Notes under the pieces: model-generated
What the model was told of the DNA's origin: nothing
Databases searched by the model: none
The model's input: only the letters and a program-made list of their open reading frames with translations
In this document: positions 1 through 9,330 of the stretch, piece by piece
Numbering within the stretch: the stretch's first letter is position 1
Layout of the letters: each line of letters starts with the position of its first letter
From: CPC320 sp002336405
GTDB taxonomy: Bacteria > Pseudomonadota > Alphaproteobacteria > Rhodobacterales > Rhodobacteraceae
NCBI GenBank assembly: GCA_949372595.1
Contig: CASIAN010000006.1
Coordinates: forward strand, 141,204 to 205,203
Direction: 5' to 3'
DNA: 64,000 bases
Translations under genes and position numbers: made by a program

Positions 1-1
1 T

Positions 2-499
2 GCCCGCCGGATTGACGGGTTTCTCTATCCTGACTTCGATCCAACGTCGCAATTGGGCTATGCAACCAACGCGATCCGTGAGGGAGGGATTTTGGGGGTT
101 GGTGTGGGCGAGGGGCAAGTAAAATGGTCACTGCCGGATGCGCATACAGATTTTATCATTGCCGTGGCTGCAGAAGAATTTGGACTGGTTATGGTGCTGA
201 TTATCATCGCGCTCTACATGAGCATTGTGGTGCGAACCCTGTTGCGCCTCATGCGCGAGCGCGATCCGTTTATTCGGCTTGCAGGCACGGGGCTGGCGTG
301 TATTTTTGGCATTCAGGCTTTTATCAATTTGGGAGTTGCGGTGCGACTTTTGCCAGCTAAAGGGATGACGCTGCCCTTTGTCAGTTATGGAGGCTCTTCG
401 CTGATTGCCGGCGGCATTGCAGTCGGTATGCTTCTAGCGTTTACGCGCACGCGGGCGCAGGGCGAAATTGGAGATCTGCTGCGAGCCCGCGTGCGATGA
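2..499 (+). CDS. ftsW: FtsW, lipid II polymerase/flippase of the divisome (3' part only)
   Basis: Only the C-terminal about 165 residues lie in the window; the reading frame is open from base 2, so the gene begins upstream. Visible are the SEDS-family block RxDGFL, the GEGxxKWSLPDAHTDFI stretch, two hydrophobic membrane segments (IIAVAAEEFGLVMVLIIIAL and a later one), and the conserved MTLPFVSYGGSS loop before the last helix. FtsW is a polytopic inner-membrane glycosyltransferase that polymerises septal peptidoglycan with its cognate class B PBP. Its stop overlaps the murG start (ATGA), which shows translational coupling inside the dcw operon. RodA is the main paralogue to confuse it with, but the position next to murG argues for FtsW. 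Confidence 0.95.
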   Translation, partial: ARRIDGFLYPDFDPTSQLGYATNAIREGGILGVGVGEGQVKWSLPDAHTDFIIAVAAEEFGLVMVLIIIALYMSIVVRTLLRLMRERDPFIRLAGTGLACIFGIQAFINLGVAVRLLPAKGMTLPFVSYGGSSLIAGGIAVGMLLAFTRTRAQGEIGDLLRARVR

Positions 500-1614
500 G
501 CACCAAATCACGTCTGTTATTGTTGGCCGCGGGCGGTACTGGTGGGCATATGTATCCGGCCCAAGCGCTGGCCGAAGCGATGCTTGCCAAAGGCTGGCGG
601 GTGAAACTATCGACCGACAGGCGCGGCGCGCGCTACACTGAGGGGTTTCCGTCCGAGGTTGAGATTGAACAGATTTCTGCGTCAACTTTTGCCCGGGGAG
701 ATTTTTGGGCAAAATTAATTGTGCCGTTCGTATTGGGGATTGGTGTGGTGAGCAGTTTATTTGCGATGCGGCGTGATCCACCGGACGTGGTCGTCGGGTT
801 TGGCGGGTACCCCAGTATTCCCGCGTTGGCGGCGGCATGGCTGCTGCGGAGGCCGCGGATGATCCATGAACAAAATGGCGTTTTGGGGCGGGTTAACCAG
901 CTGTTTGCCAAACATGTTAACCAGCTGGCCTGCGGCAGTTGGCCCACAGCAATGCCCGCAGGTGTCACGGGGGTGCATACCGGCAATCCGGTGCGGGCTA
1001 AAATACTTGATCGCGCGGGGGCGGGTTATATTGCGCCGGGTGATTACCCCATGTCAGTTCTGGTGATGGGCGGATCACAGGGCGCGCGCATTCTTTCCGA
1101 TTTGGTGCCGCCAGCGCTTGTCGATCTGCCGATTGCGCATCTCAAGCACCTTCGGGTCAGCCATCAGGCGCGCCGTGAAGACATCGAACGGGTGGCGGAT
1201 TTTTATGCCGATCACGGGATTGTTGCCGAAGTAGAGACATTTTTTGATGATATCCCACGTCGTATGAGCGAGGCGCAGCTGGTGATCAGCCGTGCCGGGG
1301 CCTCATCGGTTGCCGATATATCGGTGATTGGCAGGCCATCTATCCTTATCCCGCTTGCCAGTGCTATTCGCGATGAGCAAACCGCCAACGCACAGGCGTT
1401 GGTCAAGGCCGATGCTGCAATTTTGATGTCCGAACCGGGCTTAACCGTCGCGACACTCAGCGCGCAGATTGCGGCGTTTATGGACGCCCCGGACAAAGCA
1501 ACCCCAATGGCAAACGCGGCCTTGCGCTGTGCGGTGCCGGATGCCACCGAGCGGCTTGCTGCATTGGTCGAAGATCTTGCATTGGAACAAATTACACGAG
1601 GAGACCCGGCATGA
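496..1614 (+). CDS. murG: MurG, UDP-GlcNAc:lipid I N-acetylglucosaminyltransferase
   Basis: 372 residues, normal for the family. It adds GlcNAc to undecaprenyl-PP-MurNAc-pentapeptide on the cytoplasmic face of the membrane to make lipid II. The N-terminal glycine loop GGTGGH is at residues 13-18, HEQNGVLGRVNQ begins near residue 124, a second glycine motif lies in VLVMGGSQGAR, and the UDP-GlcNAc-binding segment SRAGASSVADI begins at 265. Its start overlaps the ftsW stop and its stop overlaps the murC start (ATGA), so the three genes are translated as one unit. Confidence 0.97.
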   Translation: MSTKSRLLLLAAGGTGGHMYPAQALAEAMLAKGWRVKLSTDRRGARYTEGFPSEVEIEQISASTFARGDFWAKLIVPFVLGIGVVSSLFAMRRDPPDVVVGFGGYPSIPALAAAWLLRRPRMIHEQNGVLGRVNQLFAKHVNQLACGSWPTAMPAGVTGVHTGNPVRAKILDRAGAGYIAPGDYPMSVLVMGGSQGARILSDLVPPALVDLPIAHLKHLRVSHQARREDIERVADFYADHGIVAEVETFFDDIPRRMSEAQLVISRAGASSVADISVIGRPSILIPLASAIRDEQTANAQALVKADAAILMSEPGLTVATLSAQIAAFMDAPDKATPMANAALRCAVPDATERLAALVEDLALEQITRGDPA

Positions 1615-3011
1615 GCGCGGCCACCAAATTGCCTGGGGATGTCGGTGCAATCCATTTTGTCGGCATCGGTGGCATCGGCATGTCAGGTATTGCCGAAGTG
1701 TTGCTGAACCACGGCTATAGGGTGCAGGGCTCTGACCTGAAAGCGTCTAAAATTACCGACCGTCTTCAAGCGTTGGGTGCAGTTATTTTCGAAGGCCAAA
1801 AGTCTGAAAACCTTGATCAAGCCGAAGTCGTAGTGATTTCTTCGGCGATCAAGCCGGGCAATGCTGAGTTGGACAGCGCCCGCCTGCGCGGTTTGCCTGT
1901 GGTGCGCCGCGCTGAAATGCTGGCCGAACTGATGCGGCTGAAATCCAATATCGCAGTTGCCGGCACCCATGGCAAAACCACCACCACCACGATGGTGGCC
2001 ACGCTGCTGGATGCCGGCCAGTTTGACCCCACAGTGATCAATGGCGGCATTATCCACGCCTATGGTTCAAACGCTCGTATGGGGCAGGGCGAATGGATGG
2101 TGGTCGAGGCTGATGAAAGCGACGGTACCTTCAACCGGCTGCCCGCCACGATTGCCATTGTCACCAATATTGATCCCGAGCATATGGAACATTGGGGCGA
2201 TTTTGACACCCTGCGACAGGGCTTTGCCGATTTTGTGTCGAACATCCCGTTTTATGGCTTGGCAGTGTGCTGCACCGATCATCCCGAGGTGCAGGCGTTG
2301 GTCAGCAAGATCACTGACCGCCGCATTGTCACATACGGTTTTAACGCGCAAGCCGATGTGCGGGCGCTCAACCTGACAACCCAAGCTGGCGTGGCACATT
2401 TCGCTGTACAATTTCAGGCCGAAGATGTGACCTTGACAGGATGCAGCCTGCCGATGCCCGGTGAACACAACGTGTCAAACGCGCTCGCGGCGATAGCGGT
2501 GGCGCGTCATCTGGGGATGAATTTTGACCAGATCCGCGAAGCACTAGCCGCATTCAAAGGCGTCAACCGCCGCTTTACCATCGTAGGCGAGGTCGAAGGT
2601 GTCACCATTATCGATGATTATGGCCATCATCCGGTTGAGATCGCCGCAGTACTGAAAGCGGCGCGGCAAGCCTGTGATGGGCAGGTTATCGCCGTGCACC
2701 AGCCACACCGCTATAGCCGGTTGCACGATCTGTTTGAAGAGTTCAGCAGCTGTTTTCACGAAGCCGACGTGGTGGCAATATCTGAGGTATTTTCCGCCGG
2801 CGAAGACCCGATTGAAGGTGCGTCGCGCGATGATCTGGTGGCGGGCCTGATCCGCCACGGTCACCCCCACGCCAGCGCGCTGCTCCGACAAGATGATCTG
2901 ACGCAACTGGTGCGCGATCACGCCAGACCGGGTGACATGGTGGTCTGTCTTGGGGCGGGTACAATCAGCGCTTGGGCCAACGCGCTGCCCGCACGGTTGC
3001 GACTTGGGTGA
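1611..3011 (+). CDS. murC: MurC, UDP-N-acetylmuramate--L-alanine ligase
   Basis: 466 residues. The enzyme ligates L-Ala to UDP-MurNAc with ATP, the first peptide step in peptidoglycan synthesis. The N-terminal UDP-binding Rossmann motif HFVGIGGIGMSGIAE is at about 15-29, the ATP loop GTHGKTTTT at 118-126, VEADESDGTF in the central domain, and the Mur ligase C-terminal domain contains DDYGHHPVEI and HQPHRYSR. The start overlaps the murG stop by ATGA. A gap of 231 bases follows before murB. Confidence 0.97.
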   Translation: MSAATKLPGDVGAIHFVGIGGIGMSGIAEVLLNHGYRVQGSDLKASKITDRLQALGAVIFEGQKSENLDQAEVVVISSAIKPGNAELDSARLRGLPVVRRAEMLAELMRLKSNIAVAGTHGKTTTTTMVATLLDAGQFDPTVINGGIIHAYGSNARMGQGEWMVVEADESDGTFNRLPATIAIVTNIDPEHMEHWGDFDTLRQGFADFVSNIPFYGLAVCCTDHPEVQALVSKITDRRIVTYGFNAQADVRALNLTTQAGVAHFAVQFQAEDVTLTGCSLPMPGEHNVSNALAAIAVARHLGMNFDQIREALAAFKGVNRRFTIVGEVEGVTIIDDYGHHPVEIAAVLKAARQACDGQVIAVHQPHRYSRLHDLFEEFSSCFHEADVVAISEVFSAGEDPIEGASRDDLVAGLIRHGHPHASALLRQDDLTQLVRDHARPGDMVVCLGAGTISAWANALPARLRLG

Positions 3012-3242
3012 TCCTTAAAGGTTGCCTCATTTGGAAAAGTGAACCTGGGTTTAAGGTCTGCCCGTTTGTGCTTGACCGCCGAGCATGACCAGCGGTATCA
3101 GGCCTTTATGGCTCGGTGGTTCAACCTGCAAAGGTTAGTTGCAGTTTTTCTATTGCGCTTTAAGTTCCAGCTCAGAGACAAAATCTCCTTGCTTTTTATC
3201 CTTTAAATGCTGCACTGCTTTCGCAAGCAAAAGCGGGCACCT

Positions 3243-4169
3243 ATGACTGATATTCCTATCCCACGCGGCAGCCTCGTCAAAGACCGGCCCCTGTCGGGGA
3301 TGACGTGGTTGCGGGTTGGCGGGCCGGCTGAGTACTTGTTTCAACCCGCTGATCCAGAAGATTTAGCGGTGTTTCTGCGCGATTTGCCCTGTGATACGCC
3401 GGTGTTTCCCATCGGAGTGGGCAGCAATTTAATCGTGCGTGACGGCGGTATGCGCGGCGTGGTGATCCGCCTGGGGCGGGGGTTTAATCATATTCAGATT
3501 GACGGCACAACGGTTACCGCCGGGGCGGCCGCTTTAGACGCCCATGTGGCGCGCCGGGCTGCTGAGGCTGGGGTCGATCTTGGCTTTTTGCGCACTATTC
3601 CCGGTGCGGTCGGCGGGGCTGTGCGGATGAACGCTGGATGCTACGGCTCTTACGTGGCCGATGTGTTTGTGTCGGCGCGCGCGATCACCCGACAGGGCGA
3701 AGTGGTGGAACTCACTGCTGGCGATCTGAACTTTCGCTACCGCCAGACCGATTTCCCCCCCGGCATGGTGCTGATTGAGGCCAAGTTTCAGGGGGTGGCG
3801 GGCGATCCTGCAGCATTGGCCGAGCGGATGGCGGCGCAGATTGCCACGCGTGATGCCAGCCAGCCCACAAAAGATCGCAGCGCGGGGAGCACATTTCGCA
3901 ATCCAGCGGGGTTTTCCAGTACGGGGCGCACCGATGACATTCATGACTTGAAAGCCTGGCGGGTCATCGACGAGGCGGGTTTGCGCGGAGCCACCCAAGG
4001 CGGGGCGCAGATGAGCCTTAAGCACCCAAATTTTCTGATCAATACAGGCGGCGCGACGGCCGCTGACCTTGAGGGTCTCGGCGAATATGTTCGAAAAAAA
4101 GTCTTTCAAAAGGCAGCAATAACGTTAGAATGGGAAATCATGAGGATCGGTGAACCGGTCCCACAATAA
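3243..4169 (+). CDS. murB: MurB, UDP-N-acetylenolpyruvoylglucosamine reductase
   Basis: 308 residues from ATG 3243. An in-frame ATG at 3207 would add a 12-residue Cys/Lys-rich tail that does not look like MurB and has no Shine-Dalgarno, so I use 3243. FAD-dependent MurB reduces UDP-GlcNAc-enolpyruvate to UDP-MurNAc with NADPH. Visible motifs are GVGSNLIVRDGG (58-69), IPGAVGGAVRMNAGCYG (119-135) and RSAGSTFRNP (212-221) with the catalytic Ser region. Its domain layout is of the shorter type II MurB kind. It lies in the dcw cluster, 63 bases before the chosen ddl start. Confidence 0.95.
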   Translation: MTDIPIPRGSLVKDRPLSGMTWLRVGGPAEYLFQPADPEDLAVFLRDLPCDTPVFPIGVGSNLIVRDGGMRGVVIRLGRGFNHIQIDGTTVTAGAAALDAHVARRAAEAGVDLGFLRTIPGAVGGAVRMNAGCYGSYVADVFVSARAITRQGEVVELTAGDLNFRYRQTDFPPGMVLIEAKFQGVAGDPAALAERMAAQIATRDASQPTKDRSAGSTFRNPAGFSSTGRTDDIHDLKAWRVIDEAGLRGATQGGAQMSLKHPNFLINTGGATAADLEGLGEYVRKKVFQKAAITLEWEIMRIGEPVPQ

Positions 4170-4232
4170 CGCCGGTTGAATCAGGCGCTAGTAATTGGGC
4201 CAAAGGTCCGGAAGATTGAGGCAAGATTGGGT

Positions 4233-5147
4233 ATGTCGAGCAGGACAGACCCCAAAGTTGCGGTACTGATGGGCGGCTTCTCGGCAGAGCGCGAGGTGTC
4301 GCTGTCATCGGGGCGCGAATGCGCTGCGGCGCTGCGGGGCGAAGGCTTTGAAGTGATTGAGATAATTGCAGATCGCGCCCTGTCCGTGCGACTGGATGAA
4401 GCGGCGTGCGACGTGGTTTTTAATGCGTTGCACGGGCGCTGGGGTGAAGACGGATCGGTGCAGGGGTTGCTGGAATGGATGGGTCTGCCCTATAGCCATT
4501 CGGGCGTGATGGCATCGGCCCTCGCGATGGATAAAGCTCGCAGCAAAGACGTGTTCCGATCTGTTGGCCTGCCGGTGGTGGATAGCTGTCTTTTGCCAAA
4601 GGCAAAAGTTGCAGCCCGCCATGTGATGGCGCCTCCTTATGTTATTAAGCCCAACAACGAAGGTTCTTCTGTGGGTATTTATCTTGTGAACGAGGGGGCA
4701 AAGACGCCACCAGATTTGGCGCCTGATATGCCCGAGGTGGTTATGGTCGAGACCTATGCGCCAGGGCGGGAATTAACCACCACTGTGATGGGAGATCGGG
4801 CGTTGACGGTGACTGATATCATTACAGATGGATGGTATGATTATGATGCAAAATATGTGTCTGGCGGGTCGCGCCATATCGTGCCAGCCGTGCTGCCGGA
4901 CGAGATTTTTGGCGCCTGCATGGCGTTTGCGTTGCGCGCGCATCAGGCTTTGGGATGTCGCGGTGTTAGCCGTACAGATTTTCGCTGGGATGAGACGCGT
5001 GGGTTGGCGGGGTTGATATTGTTGGAGACCAATACCCAACCAGGCATGACCCCAACCTCTCTGGTGCCAGAACAAGGTCAACAGGTGGGGATCAGTTTTG
5101 GTCAGATGTGTCGCTGGATCGTTGAGGATGCGTCATGTTCCCGTTGA
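4233..5147 (+). CDS. ddl: D-alanine--D-alanine ligase
   Basis: 304 residues from ATG 4233. The frame is open to TTG 4176, but the family normally begins shortly before the lysine/valine strand and GGFSAEREVSLSSG motif (14-27), so the internal ATG is preferred. ATP-grasp enzyme that makes D-Ala-D-Ala for the pentapeptide. YVIKPNNEGSSVGIY is the ATP-binding strand, and the C-terminal metal/substrate motif reads LLETNTQPGMTPTSLVPEQ, with Thr where many homologues have Ile. The 3' end overlaps ftsQ by 13 bases. Confidence 0.94.
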   Translation: MSSRTDPKVAVLMGGFSAEREVSLSSGRECAAALRGEGFEVIEIIADRALSVRLDEAACDVVFNALHGRWGEDGSVQGLLEWMGLPYSHSGVMASALAMDKARSKDVFRSVGLPVVDSCLLPKAKVAARHVMAPPYVIKPNNEGSSVGIYLVNEGAKTPPDLAPDMPEVVMVETYAPGRELTTTVMGDRALTVTDIITDGWYDYDAKYVSGGSRHIVPAVLPDEIFGACMAFALRAHQALGCRGVSRTDFRWDETRGLAGLILLETNTQPGMTPTSLVPEQGQQVGISFGQMCRWIVEDASCSR

Positions 5148-6013
5148 CTGGTAATCAAAAACCTAAAAGTGATCCGGCACCCTCGGTCTGGGCCTACCGG
5201 CTGAACCGTTTGATGTTGACCCCGCTATTTCGGGTGACGGTGCGTCTGGTGTTGCCGGTGGCAGCGCTCTGTCTGGCAACATGGATTTATTTTTCCGATG
5301 CTGGACGGCGAGAAGCGGTTGTGATCGCGAAAAATGAGATTGTCGATACGATTAAAAACCGCCCTGAATTTATGCTGAACGTGATGGCTATAGAGGGGGC
5401 AAGCCGGTCGGTATCGGAAGATATTCGCGAAATTCTTGCAATTGATTTTCCAATCAGCTGGCTCGATCTTGATCTTGACCAAGTGCGCGATACCGTCGCC
5501 GGTCTGGATCCGGTCGCGCAGGTAAAAGTGCACCACCGCAAGGGGGGCATTTTGCAATTAGATGTGGTTGAGCGGGTGCCAGCTGTGGTGTGGCGCACCA
5601 AGCATGGCATGGAATTGCTGGACGCAACAGGGGCACCTGTTGGCTTGCTTAAAACCCGTGCCGCGCGGGGCGATTTACCTCTGATTGCTGGCCCCGGTGC
5701 AGCGGCGGCGGTGCCACAGGGATTAGCGATCATTGCCGCGGCCGCGCCGATTAAGGAACGGCTGCGAGGCTTGGTACGTGTCGGAGAGCGGCGTTGGGAT
5801 ATGATTTTGGACAATGATCAGCGCATTCTGCTGCCACAAGACGCGCCGGTTCAGGCTGTGGAACGGATTATTGTTTTGCATCAGGCCAGCGATTTGTTGG
5901 CGCGGGATCTAGCGCTGGTGGATATGCGCCTTGGGGCCCGGCCCTCGCTGCGCCTAAGCGAAAACGCACAGCGGGAATTGTCGCGGATCAAACCCATATA
6001 CGTGGAGAAATGA
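5135..6013 (+). CDS. ftsQ: FtsQ, divisome bitopic membrane protein
   Basis: 292 residues. Short cytoplasmic tail, one transmembrane helix at about 33-53, then a periplasmic POTRA domain (about 78-150, including the DLDLDQVRDTVAGLDPVAQVKV region) and the FtsQ beta domain (ERVPAVVWRTKHGMELLDATG). FtsQ links early Z-ring proteins to FtsB/FtsL and the septal synthase. It overlaps ddl and ends 4 bases before ftsA, the usual dcw arrangement. Sequence conservation is low in this family, so the call rests on architecture and position. Confidence 0.92.
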   Translation: MFPLTGNQKPKSDPAPSVWAYRLNRLMLTPLFRVTVRLVLPVAALCLATWIYFSDAGRREAVVIAKNEIVDTIKNRPEFMLNVMAIEGASRSVSEDIREILAIDFPISWLDLDLDQVRDTVAGLDPVAQVKVHHRKGGILQLDVVERVPAVVWRTKHGMELLDATGAPVGLLKTRAARGDLPLIAGPGAAAAVPQGLAIIAAAAPIKERLRGLVRVGERRWDMILDNDQRILLPQDAPVQAVERIIVLHQASDLLARDLALVDMRLGARPSLRLSENAQRELSRIKPIYVEK

Positions 6014-6017
6014 CACT

Positions 6018-7352
6018 ATGATGGACCTCTACCAGTCTCAGCGGGCGATGCGCCAAATGCGTAAAGCGGCCCTGCAAAAAGGTGTGATTGCAATTCTTGA
6101 CGTTGGCAGCACCAAGATTGCCTGCCTCGTGTTGCGGTTTGACGGCATCGACTGGGAAGGCAACTCTGACGGAGTTGGGTCGCTGGCTGGGCAATCGGGC
6201 TTTCGGGTATTGGGTGCGGCAACAACCCAGTCGCGTGGCGTAAGTTTTGGTGAAATCGATGCCATGCGCGAAACTGAACGGGCCATCCGAACGGTGCTGC
6301 AGTCGGCGCAAAAGATGGCCAATACCCCCGTTTATCATGTTATTGTTTCGATGGCGGGGGGCAATCCTCGGTCCTACGGTTTGGCAGGCTCGGTTGACAT
6401 CGGCGGCGGTCAGGTCTCTGAGGAGGATGTCGCGCGGGTTCTGTCGTCTTGTGACGTGCCTGATTTTGGAGAGGCGCGCGAGGTGTTGCATGCGCAACCT
6501 GTCAACTTTGCGCTGGATAACAGATCTGGTTTGTCGGATCCACGTGGTCAGGTCGGTCAAAAATTATCGACAGATATGCATATGATCACGGTGGATGCGG
6601 GGGCCGTGCAGAATTTGGTGCATTGCGTAAAGCGCTGTGATCTAGAGTTGGCGGGGGTGGTTTCCTCGGCGTATGTGTCTGGCCTGTCCAGTTTGGTTGA
6701 AGATGAACAAGAACTTGGGGCGGCCTGCGTCGATATGGGTGGGGGGGCCACGAGCCTGTCGATTTTCCTGAAAAAGCATATGATTTATGCTGATACGGTG
6801 CGCATGGGCGGCGATCATGTCACCAATGATATTTCCTTGGGTTTGCAGATTCCAGCAACAAAAGCTGAGCGCATCAAGACCTTTTATGGCGGGGCCCACG
6901 CCACCAGTATGGATGACCGCGAGCGGATCGAAATCGGCGGTGATACAGGGGATTATGACCGCGACAGTCGCAGTGTCAGTCGTACTGAATTGATTGGCAT
7001 TATTAAGCCGCGGATCGAAGAAATCCTTGAAGATGTTCGCTCCAGATTGGACGCAGCCGGCTTCGAGCATCTGCCCAGTCAGCAAATTGTCTTGACTGGC
7101 GGTGGCAGTCAAATTCCGGGCCTTGACGCGCTTGCTAGCCGTATTTTAGGCCAGCAGGTCCGTCTTGGGCGTCCGCTTCGGGTACATGGGTTGCCTCAGG
7201 CCACAACCGGGCCGGGTTTTTCCGCTGCGGTCGGTCTGTGTCTGATGGCTGCAAACCCGCAAGATGAGTGGTGGGATTTTGATATGCCGTCGGAACGTCA
7301 CCCCGTGCGATCAATGGCCCGCACGGTAAAATGGTTCCGCGACAACTGGTAG
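6018..7352 (+). CDS. ftsA: FtsA, actin-like membrane tether of the Z ring
   Basis: 444 residues, with an N-terminal extension of about 20 residues before the first actin-fold motif. Phosphate 1 loop DVGSTKIACLV is at 28-38; the SHS2/1C insertion domain lies around 90-190; a second phosphate loop VDMGGGATSL and the adenosine motif VLTGGGSQIPGL follow. The last about 17 residues (from HPVRSMARTVKWF to the end) form a basic aromatic amphipathic tail, the known membrane-targeting element. Two adjacent ATGs (6018 and 6021) could serve as start. A 171-base gap with a likely promoter separates it from ftsZ. Confidence 0.95.
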   Translation: MMDLYQSQRAMRQMRKAALQKGVIAILDVGSTKIACLVLRFDGIDWEGNSDGVGSLAGQSGFRVLGAATTQSRGVSFGEIDAMRETERAIRTVLQSAQKMANTPVYHVIVSMAGGNPRSYGLAGSVDIGGGQVSEEDVARVLSSCDVPDFGEAREVLHAQPVNFALDNRSGLSDPRGQVGQKLSTDMHMITVDAGAVQNLVHCVKRCDLELAGVVSSAYVSGLSSLVEDEQELGAACVDMGGGATSLSIFLKKHMIYADTVRMGGDHVTNDISLGLQIPATKAERIKTFYGGAHATSMDDRERIEIGGDTGDYDRDSRSVSRTELIGIIKPRIEEILEDVRSRLDAAGFEHLPSQQIVLTGGGSQIPGLDALASRILGQQVRLGRPLRVHGLPQATTGPGFSAAVGLCLMAANPQDEWWDFDMPSERHPVRSMARTVKWFRDNW

Positions 7353-7438
7353 CCACCAAATGCGGGGCATTTTGCGACATTGGCCATGGTTATGAGACGA
7401 AACTACAATATTTTGTGTCATAAACTGCGTTTTTTTAC

Positions 7439-7467
7439 GTGACCTTGGGCCATTGTCGCAGTATCAT
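7439..7467 (+). promoter_or_regulatory. Candidate sigma-70-type promoter of ftsZ
   Basis: GTGACC at 7439-7444 and TATCAT at 7462-7467 are separated by 17 bases. The -10 hexamer matches the consensus at 5 of 6 positions, the -35 at 4 of 6. It lies 56 bases upstream of the ftsZ ATG in the only sizeable gap between ftsA and ftsZ, where extra ftsZ transcription is commonly initiated in bacteria. Seen by eye only. Confidence 0.4.
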
Positions 7468-7523
7468 AAAAAAATATAGCAGATAAAAAAATCTACTAGG
7501 ATGTAGCACAGGCGGACGAACCA

Positions 7524-9152
7524 ATGACCTTGAACCTCTCGATGCCGGGATATGATGAACTCAAACCGCGAATAACGGTTTTCGGAGTGGGCGGTGCGGG
7601 TGGCAACGCGGTCGATAATATGATCGATAAAAACCTTGACGGGGTGGATTTCGTTGTTGGTAATACCGATGCGCAGGCTTTGCAGCAAAGCAAATCAGAG
7701 ACCCGCATCCAACTTGGTGTCAAAGTAACCGAAGGGCTTGGCGCGGGCGCAAGAGCCAGTGTCGGTGCCGCGGCGGCAGAAGAGAGTATAGAGCAAATTG
7801 TCGATCATCTGGCGGGCGCTCATATGTGCTTTATCACTGCTGGTATGGGCGGGGGCACGGGAACTGGGGCTGCGCCGATTATCGCGCAGGCCGCGCGTGA
7901 GTTGGGTGTGCTGACCGTTGGCGTAGTGACCAAGCCGTTTCAGTTTGAGGGTGCCAAGCGTATGCGGCAAGCTGAAGCCGGCGTAGAGGCGCTGCAAAAG
8001 GTTGTCGATACACTTATTATCATTCCCAACCAGAACCTGTTTCGCCTGGCGAATGAAAAAACCACCTTCACCGAAGCATTCTCACTGGCTGATGATGTTC
8101 TGTATCAAGGCGTCAAAGGGGTGACGGATTTGATGGTGCGTCCCGGCTTGATCAATCTTGACTTCGCCGATGTGCGGTCAGTGATGGATGAAATGGGCAA
8201 GGCGATGATGGGCACCGGTGAGGCCGAGGGTGAAGACCGTGCTGTCAGCGCCGCCGAAAAAGCGATTGCCAACCCGCTGTTGGATGAAATCAGCCTGCGT
8301 GGCGCCAAGGGCGTATTGATCAATATCACAGGTGGCGGTGATCTTACTTTGTTCGAACTTGATGAGGCGGCCAACAGAATTCGCGAAGAGGTCGATGCAG
8401 AGGCTAACATTATCGTGGGCTCTACGCTGGATGTTGAAATGGGCGGATGGATGCGTGTCAGCGTTGTTGCGACAGGAATTGACGCCGTTGAACCTCCCGA
8501 GGAACTGCCGCGGCCAAGACGCAGTAAACCTGCGCCGCAAGATAGGGTTGAACCCCATCAATCGGAGCATGAGGCGCCTTCGGACTATCATGCTTCGCGC
8601 GAACCAAGGGCGCATGACGGCTATGAGACCCCGTCTCGGGACGAGCATTCGCAGTTTGAGCAACCTCATTATGACGGGCGCAGCGCCGCGGCCGAAGAGA
8701 CGTTTGAGGCGCCGAGCCGCGATCGCAATCCCGAGCGCGTTGCTGAGCCTTATGTGTTGGAAGAGCCCACCTTTAACGCCAATGAAGATGCGTACGATTC
8801 CGAGCCAGAAACTTTTGTCGCGCCGCGCCCAAGAGAGCCCGGCACACCGTCACCTGAAACAATGACGCGGTTGCAAGAGGCGGTCAGGAATGCGCCTAAC
8901 AGATTGCAACAGTCGATGAGCCGGGTCGACGATGTCCCTGCTGATACCGACCGGTCAAGATTTGGTATCAACTCTTTGATCAACCGGATGACCGGTCAGC
9001 CCGGAGAGTCTGCTGAAAAACCTGTGGCCACTCGGCGGCATCCCACTAGCCAACAGGCTGAGCCGGAGTTTGAACCAGAGCCTGAGCAGGGTGTGGATCC
9101 GGAACAGGACCGTATTGAAATCCCAGCATTTTTGCGTCGTCAAGCGAACTAA
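7524..9152 (+). CDS. ftsZ: FtsZ, tubulin-like GTPase of the division ring
   Basis: 542 residues, long because of the extended linker typical of alphaproteobacteria. The GTP-binding tubulin signature GGGTGTG is at 109-115; the catalytic T7 loop lies in the INLDFADVRSVMDEMG region. After the folded core (to about 320) comes a linker of roughly 200 residues rich in Glu, Pro, Arg and Ser, ending in the conserved C-terminal peptide RIEIPAFLRRQ that binds FtsA and other partners. It polymerises under the inner membrane at mid-cell. The start ATG has AGGCGGA upstream. Confidence 0.98.
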   Translation: MTLNLSMPGYDELKPRITVFGVGGAGGNAVDNMIDKNLDGVDFVVGNTDAQALQQSKSETRIQLGVKVTEGLGAGARASVGAAAAEESIEQIVDHLAGAHMCFITAGMGGGTGTGAAPIIAQAARELGVLTVGVVTKPFQFEGAKRMRQAEAGVEALQKVVDTLIIIPNQNLFRLANEKTTFTEAFSLADDVLYQGVKGVTDLMVRPGLINLDFADVRSVMDEMGKAMMGTGEAEGEDRAVSAAEKAIANPLLDEISLRGAKGVLINITGGGDLTLFELDEAANRIREEVDAEANIIVGSTLDVEMGGWMRVSVVATGIDAVEPPEELPRPRRSKPAPQDRVEPHQSEHEAPSDYHASREPRAHDGYETPSRDEHSQFEQPHYDGRSAAAEETFEAPSRDRNPERVAEPYVLEEPTFNANEDAYDSEPETFVAPRPREPGTPSPETMTRLQEAVRNAPNRLQQSMSRVDDVPADTDRSRFGINSLINRMTGQPGESAEKPVATRRHPTSQQAEPEFEPEPEQGVDPEQDRIEIPAFLRRQAN

Positions 9153-9192
9153 ATTGGAAAATATGTGCTTTTAAACTTTACTGTTTGAGGGC

Positions 9193-9219
9193 GGGTAGGC
9201 GGAAATTCGCCACCTATCC
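9193..9219 (+). other. Inverted repeat between ftsZ and lpxC
   Basis: GGGTAGGCGG (9193-9202) and CCACCTATCC (9210-9219) can pair over 10 positions with one C-A mismatch and one G-U pair, around a 7-base loop. No U-run follows, so it is not a classical intrinsic terminator. It could be an mRNA processing or attenuation hairpin, or an operator. Confidence 0.3.
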
Positions 9220-9330
9220 AATGTGGTTGTTTCAGACCGTTACAAAGTTTGAGTTGTCTATTTGGTGGGTCCCCTATACGCAAAAGGGGGCTTTAGCATC
9301 ACTGATGGTGCGACAACGGCGAGGTTAATT

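Noticed and set aside
3534..4109. Open frame of 191 codons on the minus strand inside murB
   Set aside because: Lies wholly antisense to a well-supported enzyme and has no family features; a GC-rich shadow frame.
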